A stretch of DNA of 64,000 bases. It comes from Hyphomicrobiales bacterium (GTDB lineage Bacteria > Pseudomonadota > Alphaproteobacteria > Rhizobiales > Rhizobiaceae). The stretch is from contig UCKM01000010.1 in the NCBI GenBank assembly GCA_900473175.1, positions 1-64,000 of the forward strand. The letters run 5' to 3'. Below the pieces are notes generated by a model. That model was not told the origin of the DNA, ran no database searches, and saw nothing but the letters and a program-made list of their open reading frames with translations. Positions within the stretch are counted from its first letter, which is position 1; each line of letters opens with the position of its first letter. Shown in pieces: positions 35,855 through 45,836 of the stretch. Position numbers and translations under genes: made by a program.

Positions 35855-36784
35855 ATGAGATCCGATCTTCAAACAGTCTGCAAAGTGGCAATCATCATCG
35901 GAATTTTAGCGATCGACGCGATCTGGATCGCGTCGACGGACTTTGGTTTTGAGGGTCAAAGCGCTGTTAAAGTCATCGCGGTCAGCGCCTTTTGCGGTCT
36001 TGTGGCGTATTTCTACAGGACCTGGCGACCGATGCGAGCCTTTGAGGTGGTGTGCACGGAAACGGCCATCCTTCTTTCCTTTACGGCTGCGGCCGCACCT
36101 TTGAGCTATCTCGTCACATCGCTTGATCGGCCCCTGATCGACACACAATTAATCGCGGTCGATGCCGCCCTCGGCTTTGATTGGTCTGCATATGTTGGCT
36201 ATGTGAATGAGCGGCCATTATTGGGCATGATTTGCTCGGCAATCTATCTTACGACGCTGGCACAGGTGGCCCTGGCGGTCATTGTCCTTGGCCTTGGAGG
36301 CAAGATCGAACGCACCCAGCAGTTCGTTGCAGCCGTCATGCTTGGTGCACTGATATGCATCCTCGTTTCGGGTATCCTGCCATCGGCAGGAGCTCTGGCA
36401 ACGACAAGGCCCTCGGACGCATTCTGGGGAAACCATCATCCGGTCGTTGATCTCGCCTATAAGCAAACATTCTTCGATTTGCGATCTGGTGCCGAGCGGT
36501 TCATGTCGCTGGATCAAATGAAGGGGATGATCGCCTTTCCATCTTACCATGGAACGCTTTCGGCACTCTTGATCCTGGCATTCTTTCGCGTTGGCCACTG
36601 GTTCTGGCCCATTCTGGTCTTGAACGCGCTGATCCTCCTGGCCACACCTGTCGAAGGGGGACATCATTTGGTAGACGTTATCGGCGGGGTCGCGGTTGCT
36701 TGCACAAGTTGGTATTTTGCCGGCTTCTTCTACCGGTCGCGCAGCATTTCGCGATCGCAGAAGCTCATCGAGATTCCTGCCTAG
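35855..36784 (+). CDS. PAP2 superfamily membrane phosphatase/transferase
   Basis: A 309-residue protein with about six hydrophobic helices. The PAP2 catalytic motifs are visible as FPSYHGTLSALL and VEGGHHLVDVIGG (the last two with the catalytic His and Asp). The long N-terminal helical part resembles inositolphosphotransferase/AUR1-like PAP2 proteins rather than short lipid phosphatases. Substrate unknown; a lipid or polyprenyl phosphate in the inner membrane is likely. It ends four bases into the convergent HIT gene stop. Confidence 0.85.
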   Translation: MRSDLQTVCKVAIIIGILAIDAIWIASTDFGFEGQSAVKVIAVSAFCGLVAYFYRTWRPMRAFEVVCTETAILLSFTAAAAPLSYLVTSLDRPLIDTQLIAVDAALGFDWSAYVGYVNERPLLGMICSAIYLTTLAQVALAVIVLGLGGKIERTQQFVAAVMLGALICILVSGILPSAGALATTRPSDAFWGNHHPVVDLAYKQTFFDLRSGAERFMSLDQMKGMIAFPSYHGTLSALLILAFFRVGHWFWPILVLNALILLATPVEGGHHLVDVIGGVAVACTSWYFAGFFYRSRSISRSQKLIEIPA

Positions 36785-37215
36785 CTCAGCTCCGACAGTG
36801 CTTGCCTGATTTTTTCGGCGTTGGCAGCGAGCACACCCTGGTCTTCCATCTGGCCGGTATGCGGTTTGAGGGCGATCCCTTCAAAGCGCGGGATGACATG
36901 AAAATGCAGATGGAACACCGTCTGGCCGGCGGCCGGTTCATTGAATTGAATGACTGTCACGCCATCGGCATCAAAGGCTTGTTTGACGGCACGCGCCAGC
37001 CTTTGCGTGGTTGCGATGAGGGCCGCAAGACTTTCTGGCGCAACATCGAGAATATTGCGGTAAGGGGCTTTGGATATTGCGAGACAATGACCCATCCCCT
37101 GCGGCATGACATCCATAAAGGCATAGGTGTCCGCATCCTCATAGAGCTTGTGCGAAGGAATCTCTCCCCGTAAGATCTTCGCGAATACGTTATTGTTGTC
37201 GTAGGGCTGGCTCAT
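36781..37215 (-). CDS. HIT-family nucleotide hydrolase
   Basis: A 144-residue HIT protein with the catalytic triad HLHFHVIPRF and the upstream GHCLAISKAPYRNILD. Members hydrolyse adenosine nucleotidyl phosphoramidates or dinucleoside polyphosphates. Length and spacing of the motif match the Hint branch. It stands alone, convergent with the PAP2 gene, and 83 bases downstream of the GNAT-like gene. Confidence 0.92.
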   Translation of the reverse strand: MSQPYDNNNVFAKILRGEIPSHKLYEDADTYAFMDVMPQGMGHCLAISKAPYRNILDVAPESLAALIATTQRLARAVKQAFDADGVTVIQFNEPAAGQTVFHLHFHVIPRFEGIALKPHTGQMEDQGVLAANAEKIRQALSELS

Positions 37216-37298
37216 ATCGCACCTGTGCTTTCCAGTAATCTTGGCCGATGTTTGCCACGGCGCGTGGTGCAGTCAAGCCGTCCGGCAAAAACCCTGTG

Positions 37299-38519
37299 TC
37301 AATGGTCCGACTTCTTGAATGGAGCATGTTCGTTCAGCACGTCGCTCATCAAAGCCACATCGCTGCGTTCATGCCTCAGGAAGTCACTGACTGCCCGGCG
37401 CAGACCTTCGTGAGCGATGTAGTGAACAGAGTGCGTCGTGACCGGCAAATAGCCACGGGCGAGCTTGTGTTCGCCTTGGGCACCCGCTTCGACAACATGC
37501 AGTTTGCGTTCAATGGCGAAGTCGATCGCCTGGTGATAGCAGACTTCGAAATGCAGAAAGCGATGATCCTCAATGCAGCCCCAGTGCCTGCCGAAAAGGC
37601 GGTCCGCGCCGATGAAATTGATCGCTCCTGCTATGTATTTCCCGCCGCGGCGCGCCATCACCAGCATGATATCATCCGGCATGCGCTCGCCGATCAAGGC
37701 GTAGAACTGGCGATTAAGATAGGGCCGGCCCCATTTGCGGCTGCCCGTATCCATGTAAAAGGCGTAGAAATCGTCCCAGACTTTCCCGGTAATTTCGTTG
37801 CCCGTCAGGCGATCAATGGTGATGTCTTCGGCAAGTGCTTCCCTCCGCTCGCGCTTCAGCGCCTTGCGCTTGCGCGAGGCGAGGGTGTCGAGGAAATCAT
37901 CATAGGTCGAATAGCCTTCATTGAAGAAATGAAACTGCTGATCAATCCGATGGAGGAATCCGGCCTCGGTGAAGGCAGCAAGATCATCATCATTGACAAA
38001 GGTCGAGTGGGTCGAGGAAACACCGAGCTGATCGGTAAGTTGCCGCAATCCATTGGCGAGCGCGGTTCGCGTGGCGCCTTGATTCCAGTCTCGGTGGACC
38101 AGCAGGCGAGGGCCGGTGACCGGCGTGAACGGCACGCTTGCTTGGAGCTTCGGATAGTAGCGTCCGCCTGCACGCTCGAACGCGTCTGCCCAGCCATGAT
38201 CGAAGACGTACTCGCCCTGGCTGTGGCTTTTAAGGTAGCAGGGGACAGCACCGACCAGATTGCCGCTATCATCCTCAAGGCGCAGAAATTGCGGTAGCCA
38301 GCCCCCTTTGCGGGCAACGCAGCCCGAGTCTTCCAGTGATGAAAGGAAGGCGTGCGACAGGAATGGGTTGTAGCCGGGCACGTTTGATGAGGTTCCGTAA
38401 AGACCCGACCACTCCCCGCGAGTGAATGCACCAATGCCGTCGCAAACGCGCAAGGTGAAATCGCCTCGATGGAGATTGAGCATCGTTGAATTGGGCTTCC
38501 TGGACTGTGGCGGCGACAT
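37299..38519 (-). CDS. DUF482/GNAT-like peptidogalycan biosynthesis family protein
   Basis: A 406-residue protein of the FemAB/GNAT-like DUF482 family: NPFLSHAFLSSLEDSGCV and GWLPQFLRLED at the front, and LHVVEAGAQGEHKLARGY near the end. Members are annotated as acyltransferases, possibly aminoacyl-transferases acting on cell-envelope precursors, but without a proven substrate. The ATG at 38519 has AAGGCGG 7-8 bases upstream; 38483 is a weaker alternative. It is downstream of the phosphodiesterase gene on the same strand. Confidence 0.85.
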   Translation of the reverse strand: MSPPQSRKPNSTMLNLHRGDFTLRVCDGIGAFTRGEWSGLYGTSSNVPGYNPFLSHAFLSSLEDSGCVARKGGWLPQFLRLEDDSGNLVGAVPCYLKSHSQGEYVFDHGWADAFERAGGRYYPKLQASVPFTPVTGPRLLVHRDWNQGATRTALANGLRQLTDQLGVSSTHSTFVNDDDLAAFTEAGFLHRIDQQFHFFNEGYSTYDDFLDTLASRKRKALKRERREALAEDITIDRLTGNEITGKVWDDFYAFYMDTGSRKWGRPYLNRQFYALIGERMPDDIMLVMARRGGKYIAGAINFIGADRLFGRHWGCIEDHRFLHFEVCYHQAIDFAIERKLHVVEAGAQGEHKLARGYLPVTTHSVHYIAHEGLRRAVSDFLRHERSDVALMSDVLNEHAPFKKSDH

Positions 38520-38596
38520 GAGACCGCCTTACTACCTCTTTGTTAAGCTAGGCATTCCGCCGGGCGATACAAGGGGCAGGTCGGCGGTCTCCAAGG

Positions 38597-39316
38597 TCAA
38601 AGGCTACGCGGATCAAAACCCTCAAAGGTGATCTGATCGACGTACGCGTCGCTTGTTGCCTTGTCGGCAAGACTTCTGACCGTCCAGGAGATGACAGGCA
38701 AGGCAAGCTTTGAGCGAACGAACCTGACAAAACGGTTGTCGAGATGATGAACATTGTAGGAGACGAAATCGATGTCGTAGGCCAGCATCGAGAAGTGTGC
38801 TTCCAGTTGATCGTCACGAAGCCCTTCTGCGGTCAGGCCCGCAGGGATACCCGGCGCATCCTTGCCGAAGAGCCGGATCAGATGATGATCGAACGACATG
38901 ATCGCCGCTTTGCCGCCGTAACCGGCAAGGTCCCTCGCAACAGCCTTGACGAGGCCATCATCGCGGCCGGGAATGCCTTTCAATTCAATCACAATCGGAA
39001 CGCGCCCGCCGATCAGTTCGAGAGAATCGGCGAGCGTCGGAACGTGATCGTGCGTTGCGCCGATCCGCAGGGCGTGGGCCTGCGCCACCGTAACCTGGTC
39101 GATGTCGCCTTTCTGACCCGTGACGCGGTCGAGAGTTCCATCATGAAAGACGAGCGCTTGCCCGTCGGCAGAAAGATGCACATCGCACTCGATGGCAAAC
39201 CCAGCGCTTGCCGCGCTATTGAATGCCGAAAGGGTGTTCTCCCAACGGGTGCGATTGAGATCATGCAGGCCGCGATGCGCTATTGGAACCGTTTTGAGCC
39301 AGTCGATCGATGCCAT
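38597..39316 (-). CDS. glycerophosphodiester phosphodiesterase family protein
   Basis: A 239-residue TIM-barrel GDPD: AHRGLHDLNRTRWENTLSAF carries the catalytic His and the ENT motif, and IECDVHLSADG...VFHD provides the metal ligands. No signal peptide is seen, so it is cytoplasmic; it would release glycerol-3-phosphate from glycerophosphodiesters, or act on related phosphodiesters. It follows ridA by three bases, so they are one transcription unit. Confidence 0.9.
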   Translation of the reverse strand: MASIDWLKTVPIAHRGLHDLNRTRWENTLSAFNSAASAGFAIECDVHLSADGQALVFHDGTLDRVTGQKGDIDQVTVAQAHALRIGATHDHVPTLADSLELIGGRVPIVIELKGIPGRDDGLVKAVARDLAGYGGKAAIMSFDHHLIRLFGKDAPGIPAGLTAEGLRDDQLEAHFSMLAYDIDFVSYNVHHLDNRFVRFVRSKLALPVISWTVRSLADKATSDAYVDQITFEGFDPRSL

Positions 39317-39319
39317 GAA

Positions 39320-39784
39320 TCAATGCACTTCGATGATGGCTTCGACTTCGACTGGAGCATTGAGGGGCAGGGCGGCCGTGCCCACGGCCGAACGCGCGTG
39401 ACGACCCGCATCGCCGAGGACGGCGACGAGAAGATCGGAAGCGCCATTTGCAACCAGATGCTGCTCGGTGAAATCTGATTTAGAAGCGACGAAGACGGTG
39501 ATCTTGACGATCCGGGCGATTTTTTCGAGGTCGCCCAAGGCGGCCTTGGCCTGAGCGAGAATGTTGATAGCGCAGGCTTTGGCGGCTTCCTGACCCTGCG
39601 CGACATTCAAGTCGGCGCCCAAGAGGCCGGTGTGGATCAGCTTGCCACCAACCAGCGGCAATTGACCCGAGGTCAGGAGCAGAGAACCGGTCTTGGTGAA
39701 CGGTACATAGTTTGCCGCGGGTGCGGCTGCGACCGGTAGCTCAATACCGAGCTCCTTGAGGCGTGTTTCGATGGTACTGCTCAT
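39320..39784 (-). CDS. RidA family enamine/imine deaminase
   Basis: A 154-residue RidA-type protein (MSSTIETRLKELGIELP, then LLLTSGQLPLVGGKL, and VGTAALPLNAPVEVEAIIEV at the end). The arginine that binds the substrate carboxylate is in the R-H-A-R-S-A-V-G stretch. RidA proteins hydrolyse reactive enamines such as 2-aminoacrylate, which serine dehydratases and other PLP enzymes make. I start at the ATG at 39784 because the longer frame overlaps the divergent eipB leader and is not family-like. Confidence 0.9.
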   Translation of the reverse strand: MSSTIETRLKELGIELPVAAAPAANYVPFTKTGSLLLTSGQLPLVGGKLIHTGLLGADLNVAQGQEAAKACAINILAQAKAALGDLEKIARIVKITVFVASKSDFTEQHLVANGASDLLVAVLGDAGRHARSAVGTAALPLNAPVEVEAIIEVH

Positions 39785-39902
39785 GAGATCATTGTCCTTG
39801 TGTGTCGGAATCGTAATGATTGTGACAGAAGTTGCGATTTTTGCCTCGCTTCCGCCAAGAGTTTTTTTAATATGCGCATTCGAATATTGGAGAATCCCGT
39901 CA

Positions 39903-40727
39903 ATGCGCGTTCTAACTGCCCTCGTTTTCAGCCTTGGTGCCCTTGGCCTGACCAGCTCATCCATGGCCTTCGCAGCTGGAACTGCGACTCTTGTACCACA
40001 CCGCGCCATCTACGATCTGAAGCTTGATAGTGCGCAGGATAGCAGTGGAATTACGGGTCTGACGGGCCGGATGGTCTATGAGTTCAATGGTTCGGATTGC
40101 GAAGGCTATACGACGAATTTCCGTTTTGTCACGCGCGTAGACATGGAAGAACAACCGCAACGCGTGACCGACCAGCAGACAACGACCTTCGAATCGGGCG
40201 ATGGTGGCAAGTTCCGCTTCGTCAACAAGACATTTGTCGACCAGAGTCTCACCAAGGAAGTGCGCGGCGACGCGGCGTTGTTGAAGGACAAGACCGAAAT
40301 ATCGCTGACGAAGCCGGAAACACTGAAGGAAGATCTGGAGCTGTCGCAGTTTCCGACACGCCACATGCAGCAACTGATCGAGAAGGCCCTTTCCGGCGAA
40401 GTCTTCTATCAAACAAAATTATTCGATGGCTCTGAAGATGCCAACAAGGTGATGGCCACGACGGTTGTCATCGGAAAGTCATCCGTCTCCGATAGCGACG
40501 ATGAAATCAAGAACATGGGTCCGCTGGCGAAGGAAGACACCTGGCCGGTCTCGATTGCCTACTTTGATGAAACCGAAAAGGCCGAAGGACTGCCCAGCTA
40601 CCGGATCAATTTCAAGATGTATCGCAACGGCGTTACCCGCGACCTCAAAATGGATTATGGCGACTTCTCCATGACCGGCAAGCTCGTCAATCTTCAACTC
40701 TTCGACTTGCCGAAATGCAAGAAATAG
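39903..40727 (+). CDS. eipB: EipB-family periplasmic cell-envelope integrity protein (DUF1849)
   Basis: A 274-residue secreted protein: signal peptide MRVLTALVFSLGALGLTSSS ending AFA, then PHRAIYDLKLDSAQDSSGI, typical of EipB. Two cysteines, one after FNGSD and one in the C-terminal PKCKK, match the disulfide that closes the EipB beta-spiral. EipB is needed for envelope integrity in Brucella. GGAG lies about 10 bases before the ATG. It is divergent from ridA, with 118 bases between. Confidence 0.88.
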   Translation: MRVLTALVFSLGALGLTSSSMAFAAGTATLVPHRAIYDLKLDSAQDSSGITGLTGRMVYEFNGSDCEGYTTNFRFVTRVDMEEQPQRVTDQQTTTFESGDGGKFRFVNKTFVDQSLTKEVRGDAALLKDKTEISLTKPETLKEDLELSQFPTRHMQQLIEKALSGEVFYQTKLFDGSEDANKVMATTVVIGKSSVSDSDDEIKNMGPLAKEDTWPVSIAYFDETEKAEGLPSYRINFKMYRNGVTRDLKMDYGDFSMTGKLVNLQLFDLPKCKK

Positions 40728-40841
40728 CATCCACACTGCGCGGCCATCGGATCGAACGACGACCTTTTATTGCCTGCGCACTTGCGTTTGCCGTGATTAT
40801 CGATTAACAGCCGCAGCATTCCACACACGGGATTTGGGTTG

Positions 40842-40887
40842 ATATCGGGAGAAATCCGATATGGCCTCCGGTGGCGGGTCTCCCGCC
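40842..40887 (+). other. structured rpsB leader RNA
   Basis: ATATCGG (40842-40848)/CCGATAT (40856-40862) and GGCGGG (40873-40878)/CCCGCC (40882-40887) form two successive hairpins in the 200-base leader, ending 40 bases before the rpsB start. The S2 operon is commonly autoregulated through its leader, so these are candidate control elements. Confidence 0.45.
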
Positions 40888-40927
40888 TCTTTCCTGTGGA
40901 GGTTAAACCGGAAAAGGAAAACAAGAG

Positions 40928-41710
40928 ATGGCATTGCCTGATTTCAGCATGCGTCAGCTCCTAGAAGCTGGCGTTCACTTCGGCCACCAGACACATCGCT
41001 GGAACCCGAAAATGGCACCGTACATTTATGGTGACCGCAACAACATTCACATTCTCGATCTGGCCCAGACCGTTCCGCTGCTGCATACAGCACTGAAGAA
41101 GGTATCGGACACCGTTGCCCGTGGCGGGCGCGTTCTGTTCGTTGGCACCAAGCGTCAGGCTTCGGATATCATTGCCGACGCCGCAAGCCGCTCGGCCCAG
41201 TATTACGTCAACGCGCGCTGGCTCGGCGGCATGATGACCAACTGGAAGACAATTTCGAATTCGATCCAGCGTCTGCGCAAGCTCGATGAACTCCTCGCTG
41301 GCGACGCACAGGGCTTCACCAAGAAGGAGCGCCTGAACCTCGATCGCGAACGCGAGAAGCTCAACCGTGCCCTCGGTGGTATCAAGAACATGGGTTCGAC
41401 CCCGGACCTGATCTTCATCATCGATACCAACAAGGAAGCGATCGCCATCCAGGAAGCCAAGCGTCTTGGCATTCCGGTTGTAGCCGTTATCGACTCCAAC
41501 TGCGATCCGGACCAGATCGACTTCCCGATCCCGGGCAATGACGATGCGTCTCGCGCCATTTCGCTGTATTGCGACCTGATTGCGAAGGCAGCGCTTGACG
41601 GCATCGCCCGTCAGCAGGGCTCGCTCGGCGTCGATCTCGGCGCCCAGGAAGTAGCTCCTGCAGAGCCGGCGCTCGAAACGCCTGCACAGGAAGGTGAAGC
41701 CTCAGCTTGA
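40928..41710 (+). CDS. rpsB: 30S ribosomal protein S2
   Basis: A 260-residue S2: [20 protein letters not shown] at the start, [13 protein letters not shown] in the middle, and [20 protein letters not shown], all strongly conserved. The C-terminal tail is acidic and alanine-rich ([13 protein letters not shown]), as in other alphaproteobacteria. It is followed by tsf, the usual S2/EF-Ts operon. GGAAAA and AAGAG precede the ATG. Confidence 0.98.
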   Translation: MALPDFSMRQLLEAGVHFGHQTHRWNPKMAPYIYGDRNNIHILDLAQTVPLLHTALKKVSDTVARGGRVLFVGTKRQASDIIADAASRSAQYYVNARWLGGMMTNWKTISNSIQRLRKLDELLAGDAQGFTKKERLNLDREREKLNRALGGIKNMGSTPDLIFIIDTNKEAIAIQEAKRLGIPVVAVIDSNCDPDQIDFPIPGNDDASRAISLYCDLIAKAALDGIARQQGSLGVDLGAQEVAPAEPALETPAQEGEASA

Positions 41711-41719
41711 GGCTTCATA

Positions 41720-41737
41720 CACCCGTCTTATCGGGTG
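41720..41737 (+). terminator. rpsB-tsf intergenic attenuator hairpin
   Basis: CACCCG (41720-41725) and CGGGTG (41732-41737) form a short stem followed by ATTAAAAA. It lies 10 bases after rpsB and could lower tsf expression relative to rpsB; it is too weak for a full stop. Confidence 0.45.
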
Positions 41738-41827
41738 ATTAAAAACGATTCGATTGGCGCATGACGCGCCGCAAAGTTGGCATGCTGGTTCGCCAGTATG
41801 CCTTCGCTTTGAGAAGAGGCGATATAG

Positions 41828-42751
41828 ATGAGCATTTCCGCATCACAGGTAAAAGAACTCCGCGAACTCACTGGCGCCGGCATGATGGACTGCAAGGCAG
41901 CCCTTGCCGAAACCAATGGCGACATGGAAGCCGCAGTTGATTGGCTGCGCAAGAAGGGTATCTCCAAGGCAGACAAGAAGGCCGGCCGTACCGCTGCCGA
42001 GGGACTTGTCGGCGTTGCTTCGAACGGTGCCAAGGCGGTTGTCGTTGAAGTCAACTCGGAAACCGACTTCGTAGCCCGCAACGACGCGTTCCAGGACATC
42101 GTTCGCAACGTTGCCAACGTAGCGTTGACCACCGATGGTTCCACCGCCGCCGTTGCCGCTGCAACCTATCCTTCGACTGGCAAATCCGTTGTTGATACGA
42201 TCAAGGATGCTGTTGGCACGATTGGTGAAAACCTCTCCTTCCGCCGTTCGGCCGCACTGGGCGTCAACCAGGGCGTTGTCGCAAGCTATATTCACAATGG
42301 CGTATCGGACGGTCTTGGCAAGCTCGGCGTTCTGGTCGCCATCGAAACCGCTGGCAATGCCGACGCCGCACAGGCTTTCGGTCGTCAGGTGGCCATGCAT
42401 GTTGCTGCGACCAACCCGCTCGCACTGACTGCAGGCGAAGTTGATCAGGCAGCGGTAGAGCGCGAAAAGGCGATCTTTGCTGATCAGGCTCGCCAGTCGG
42501 GCAAGCCGGAAAACATCATCGAGAAGATGGTCGATGGCCGCATGCGCAAGTTCTATGAGGAAGTAGTCCTTCTCTCGCAGGCTTTCGTCATCAATCCTGA
42601 CCTGACTGTCGAGGCTGCTCTCAAGGACGCGGAAAAGTCGATCGGTGCCCCGGCCAAGATCACGGCTTTCGTCCGTTTTGCCCTGGGCGAAGGCATCGAG
42701 AAGGAAGAAAGCGACTTTGCAGCCGAAGTTGCTGCAGCTGTGAAGAAGTAA
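41828..42751 (+). CDS. tsf: elongation factor Ts
   Basis: A 307-residue EF-Ts: [19 protein letters not shown] (N-terminal UBA-like domain with the tract that contacts EF-Tu) and [18 protein letters not shown] (core domain). It exchanges GDP for GTP on EF-Tu. The gene is 117 bases after rpsB and has a strong hairpin after it. Confidence 0.98.
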   Translation: MSISASQVKELRELTGAGMMDCKAALAETNGDMEAAVDWLRKKGISKADKKAGRTAAEGLVGVASNGAKAVVVEVNSETDFVARNDAFQDIVRNVANVALTTDGSTAAVAAATYPSTGKSVVDTIKDAVGTIGENLSFRRSAALGVNQGVVASYIHNGVSDGLGKLGVLVAIETAGNADAAQAFGRQVAMHVAATNPLALTAGEVDQAAVEREKAIFADQARQSGKPENIIEKMVDGRMRKFYEEVVLLSQAFVINPDLTVEAALKDAEKSIGAPAKITAFVRFALGEGIEKEESDFAAEVAAAVKK

Positions 42752-42770
42752 TCTTACACGACTGGAATCA

Positions 42771-42800
42771 AAGGGCATCGCGTGACAACGCGATGCCCTT
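42771..42800 (+). terminator. strong hairpin after tsf
   Basis: AAGGGCATCGCGT (42771-42783), loop GACA, ACGCGATGCCCTT (42788-42800) is a perfect 13-base-pair stem 19 bases after tsf. No long T-run follows, but strength and place favour termination between tsf and pyrH. Confidence 0.75.
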
Positions 42801-42850
42801 CGTGTATCCGGAATTCGAAAAGAAGTTGCAACAACCCTGAGTGAGGTTCC

Positions 42851-43573
42851 ATGGCTGGCACGGCTGTCTACAAACGCGTTCTGCTCAAGGCCTCCGGTGA
42901 AGCGCTCATGGGCGACCAGGGGTTTGGAATCGATGTGGCGGTCGCTGATCGGATCGCCAGCGACATCGCGGAAGCGCGCGCGCTGGGTGTCCAGGTTGGC
43001 GTTGTCATTGGCGGCGGCAATATTTTTCGCGGCGTTGCGGTAGCCTCCAAGGGCGGCGACCGGGTGACCGGCGACCACATGGGCATGCTTGCGACTGTCA
43101 TCAATTCATTGGCGCTGCGAACATCACTGGCAAAGCTCGGAATTGACACCGTGGTACTATCGGCAGTTGCAATGCCGGAACTTTGTGAGACTTTTTCGCA
43201 ACGGCAGGCCACCGCCTATATGGATATGGGCAAGGTCGTGATCTTTGCCGGCGGAACAGGCAATCCATTCTTCACCACCGACTCGGCTGCGGCACTGCGC
43301 GCCGCCGAAATAGGTGCCGATGCCCTGTTCAAGGGCACGCAGGTCGATGGCATTTATTCCGCCGATCCCAAGAAAGATGCGAATGCTGTACGGTTTGACC
43401 GGCTTACCCACAAGGATGTGCTCGATCGCGGGCTTGCGGTGATGGATACAACCGCTGTGGCTCTTGCACGTGAGAACAATATCCCAATAATTGTCTATTC
43501 AATCCACGAGAAGGGTGGGTTTGCGGAGATTTTGCAGGGTAGGGGACGCGCAACCATCGTTTCCGATAGTTGA
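42851..43573 (+). CDS. pyrH: UMP kinase
   Basis: A 240-residue bacterial UMP kinase of the amino-acid kinase fold: YKRVLLKASGEALMGDQGFG, VGVVIGGGNIFRG and DALFKGTQVDGIYSADPKKD. It phosphorylates UMP to UDP. It starts the frr-uppS-cdsA run and lies 44 bases before frr; GAGG is 6 bases before the ATG. Confidence 0.97.
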   Translation: MAGTAVYKRVLLKASGEALMGDQGFGIDVAVADRIASDIAEARALGVQVGVVIGGGNIFRGVAVASKGGDRVTGDHMGMLATVINSLALRTSLAKLGIDTVVLSAVAMPELCETFSQRQATAYMDMGKVVIFAGGTGNPFFTTDSAAALRAAEIGADALFKGTQVDGIYSADPKKDANAVRFDRLTHKDVLDRGLAVMDTTAVALARENNIPIIVYSIHEKGGFAEILQGRGRATIVSDS

Positions 43574-43617
43574 GCTGAACTTCCCGGCGGTTCGCCGAGA
43601 ATATAGGAGCAATGAGC

Positions 43618-44178
43618 ATGAGTGACGCACTCGATCTGAATGACCTGAAACGCCGTATGGACGGTGCCGTTCAGGCACTGAAACATGATCTGAACGGCCT
43701 GCGAACCGGCCGCGCCTCGGCAAGCCTGCTCGAGCCGATCACAGTTGAAGCTTACGGTTCCATGATGCCGCTCAACCAGGTCGCTAATATCACCGTGCCG
43801 GAATCGCGCATGCTCGCCGTCTCGGTCTGGGACAAGTCGATGGTAGGTAAGGTAGAGCGCGCGATCCGCGACGCCGGACTTGGGCTCAATCCGATAACCG
43901 ACGGCAACAATTTGCGCATCCCGCTGCCCGAGCTCAACGAGCAGCGTCGCAAGGAACTGGTCAAGATCGCCCACCAATATGTCGAACAAGCCAAGGTTGC
44001 AGCACGCCATGTACGCCGTGACGGTATGGACGACTTGAAGAAACTCGAGAAGGATGGCGACATCAGCCAGGACGATAACCGGGTTCTTTCCGAAAAGGTC
44101 CAGAAGCTGACCGATGACACCATTGCTGAAATGGATAAAGTCGTTGCCGCCAAAGAAGCGGAAATCATGCAGGTTTAA
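43618..44178 (+). CDS. frr: ribosome recycling factor
   Basis: A 186-residue [41 protein letters not shown] and [19 protein letters not shown]. With EF-G it splits post-termination ribosomes. Two ATGs exist, 43612 and 43618; the second has AGGAG 8 bases before it, the first only 2 bases, so I use 43618. A weak hairpin (GAGTGT/ACACTC, 44185-44203) lies before uppS. Confidence 0.97.
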   Translation: MSDALDLNDLKRRMDGAVQALKHDLNGLRTGRASASLLEPITVEAYGSMMPLNQVANITVPESRMLAVSVWDKSMVGKVERAIRDAGLGLNPITDGNNLRIPLPELNEQRRKELVKIAHQYVEQAKVAARHVRRDGMDDLKKLEKDGDISQDDNRVLSEKVQKLTDDTIAEMDKVVAAKEAEIMQV

Positions 44179-44233
44179 GGTTTAGAGTGTAAACTAGACA
44201 CTCGCCGATCCTTTACACTGGAGATTGAATTCC

Positions 44234-44953
44234 ATGTCCATTCCGCGCCACATTGCCATCATCATGGATGGAAATGGCCGTTGGGCTAAGGCGCGGGGAT
44301 TGCCCCGCACCGCGGGACACAAGGCCGGTGTGGAATCGCTGCGCGAGACCGTCCGAGCCGCCGGCAAGATGGGCATCCCGTTCCTGACCCTGTTTGCATT
44401 TTCATCGGAGAACTGGTCGCGGCCGCGTTCTGAAGTTCTGGATTTGATGGGGCTCCTGAAGCTTTTCATCCGCCGGGATCTGGCGGACCTTCATCGTGAG
44501 AATGTCCGTGTCCGCATCATTGGCGAACGCGAAGGGCTGGCGAAGGATATTCGCGGTCTCCTGAGTGAAGCCGAAGCCTTGACTGGGGGAAACACTGGCC
44601 TCACTCTCGTGATTGCATTCAACTACGGCTCGCGTAATGAGATAGCGCGGGCGGTACAACGTCTGGTGGCCGACGTTGCGTCCGGCGCGCTCACAGCGGA
44701 AGGCGTGACACCCGAAGCGATCACCGCGCGGCTCGATACGTCGGACATCCCCGATCCGGACCTTATCATTCGCACGAGCGGCGAGATGCGGTTGTCGAAT
44801 TTTTTGCTTTGGCAGGCGGCCTATTCCGAGTTCATGTTTCTGCCCTGCTACTGGCCGGATTTCCGGCCGTCGCACCTGGCCGAAGCCATCGAAACATTCC
44901 AGATGCGCGAACGGCGTTTCGGCGGTGTGACAGCCCAGGAAATTGCTCTGTGA
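44234..44953 (+). CDS. uppS: undecaprenyl diphosphate synthase (cis-prenyltransferase)
   Basis: A 239-residue cis-prenyltransferase: [17 protein letters not shown] with the catalytic Asp, then [14 protein letters not shown] and [20 protein letters not shown]. It makes the C55 lipid carrier for peptidoglycan and O-antigen. The ATG at 44234 is 10 bases after TGGAG; the TTG at 44225 is too near. The stop overlaps the cdsA start (GTGA). Confidence 0.96.
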   Translation: MSIPRHIAIIMDGNGRWAKARGLPRTAGHKAGVESLRETVRAAGKMGIPFLTLFAFSSENWSRPRSEVLDLMGLLKLFIRRDLADLHRENVRVRIIGEREGLAKDIRGLLSEAEALTGGNTGLTLVIAFNYGSRNEIARAVQRLVADVASGALTAEGVTPEAITARLDTSDIPDPDLIIRTSGEMRLSNFLLWQAAYSEFMFLPCYWPDFRPSHLAEAIETFQMRERRFGGVTAQEIAL

Positions 44954-45777
44954 CCTTCTTCGGAGGCCGCCTCTCCAATCTGCAGAAACGCATCCTCAGC
45001 GCGATCGTCCTCATTGCCATTGCTGTTGCGCTGACGTGGATCGGAGGCTTCGCCTTCGGCGTCCTCGCATCTGGAATTGGTCTGACCGTCTTCTATGAAT
45101 GGCAAATGATCACGGCAACAAGGTCCACTGCGCTGACACGTGGCCTCGCCTGGACATTTCTGATCCTCGTGCTCCTTGTCTTGCTTTTCCTGCCACACGC
45201 CTTGCTCATGCTCGGCATACTCTTTGCAGGCGCCGCGATCATCACGGCGGTCGGCGGTCGTGCGTCCGGCCATTGGCCGGCTTTTGGTTTGCTTTATTCC
45301 GGCTTCCCCTCGATGGCACTGGCATTGTTGCGCGGCGACACGGGTGATGGCTTTGCCACCATCATCTTCGTTTTCGCCGTCGTTTGGGCCACCGACATTT
45401 TTGCTTATTTCAATGGAAGAGCGCTTGGTGGTCCCAAACTGGCGCCGCGCTTTTCGCCGAACAAAACCTGGGCTGGAGCAATTGGCGGTGCTGCGGCGGG
45501 TGTTGCGGCAGGCGTGGCCTGCGCCGCATTTATCACGCCCGCCGGCGGCGTTCCCATTCCAGTCATCGCGCTTTTGCTGTCAGTCATCGCGCAGATAGGT
45601 GATCTCGGCGAATCGTGGGTAAAGCGGAAATTCGGCGTAAAGGACTCGAGCCACCTCATACCCGGTCACGGTGGTGTGATGGACCGGGTCGACGGGCTTG
45701 TAGCTGCGGCGGCATTACTATACGTCATCGGTGCAGTTCTGGTGACGCCGGAAACGCCCTACGACATACTTTTCTAG
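44950..45777 (+). CDS. cdsA: phosphatidate cytidylyltransferase
   Basis: A 275-residue polytopic enzyme. About eight hydrophobic helices and the CDP-DAG signature [17 protein letters not shown] near the C-terminus identify it. It makes CDP-diacylglycerol from phosphatidic acid and CTP. The start is GTG at 44950, overlapping the uppS stop; a longer upstream frame lies wholly inside uppS. The next gene in many alphaproteobacteria, dxr, is absent here; rseP follows after 59 bases. Confidence 0.94.
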   Translation: MTFFGGRLSNLQKRILSAIVLIAIAVALTWIGGFAFGVLASGIGLTVFYEWQMITATRSTALTRGLAWTFLILVLLVLLFLPHALLMLGILFAGAAIITAVGGRASGHWPAFGLLYSGFPSMALALLRGDTGDGFATIIFVFAVVWATDIFAYFNGRALGGPKLAPRFSPNKTWAGAIGGAAAGVAAGVACAAFITPAGGVPIPVIALLLSVIAQIGDLGESWVKRKFGVKDSSHLIPGHGGVMDRVDGLVAAAALLYVIGAVLVTPETPYDILF

Positions 45778-45836
45778 ACGGCTGAGCTTCCAGGTCCGAT
45801 CGGTCGATCGATTTCGTTGCAAGCCTGGAGGATAAT

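Noticed and set aside
37248-38297. 349-codon plus-strand open frame
   Set aside because: Antisense to the DUF482 gene; no recognisable motif.
40728-40927. tRNA or riboswitch in the rpsB leader
   Set aside because: Only two simple hairpins; no cloverleaf and no known riboswitch core.
41843-43078. 411-codon minus-strand open frame
   Set aside because: Covers tsf and the pyrH start on the opposite strand; both are certain genes and the frame's product is not family-like.
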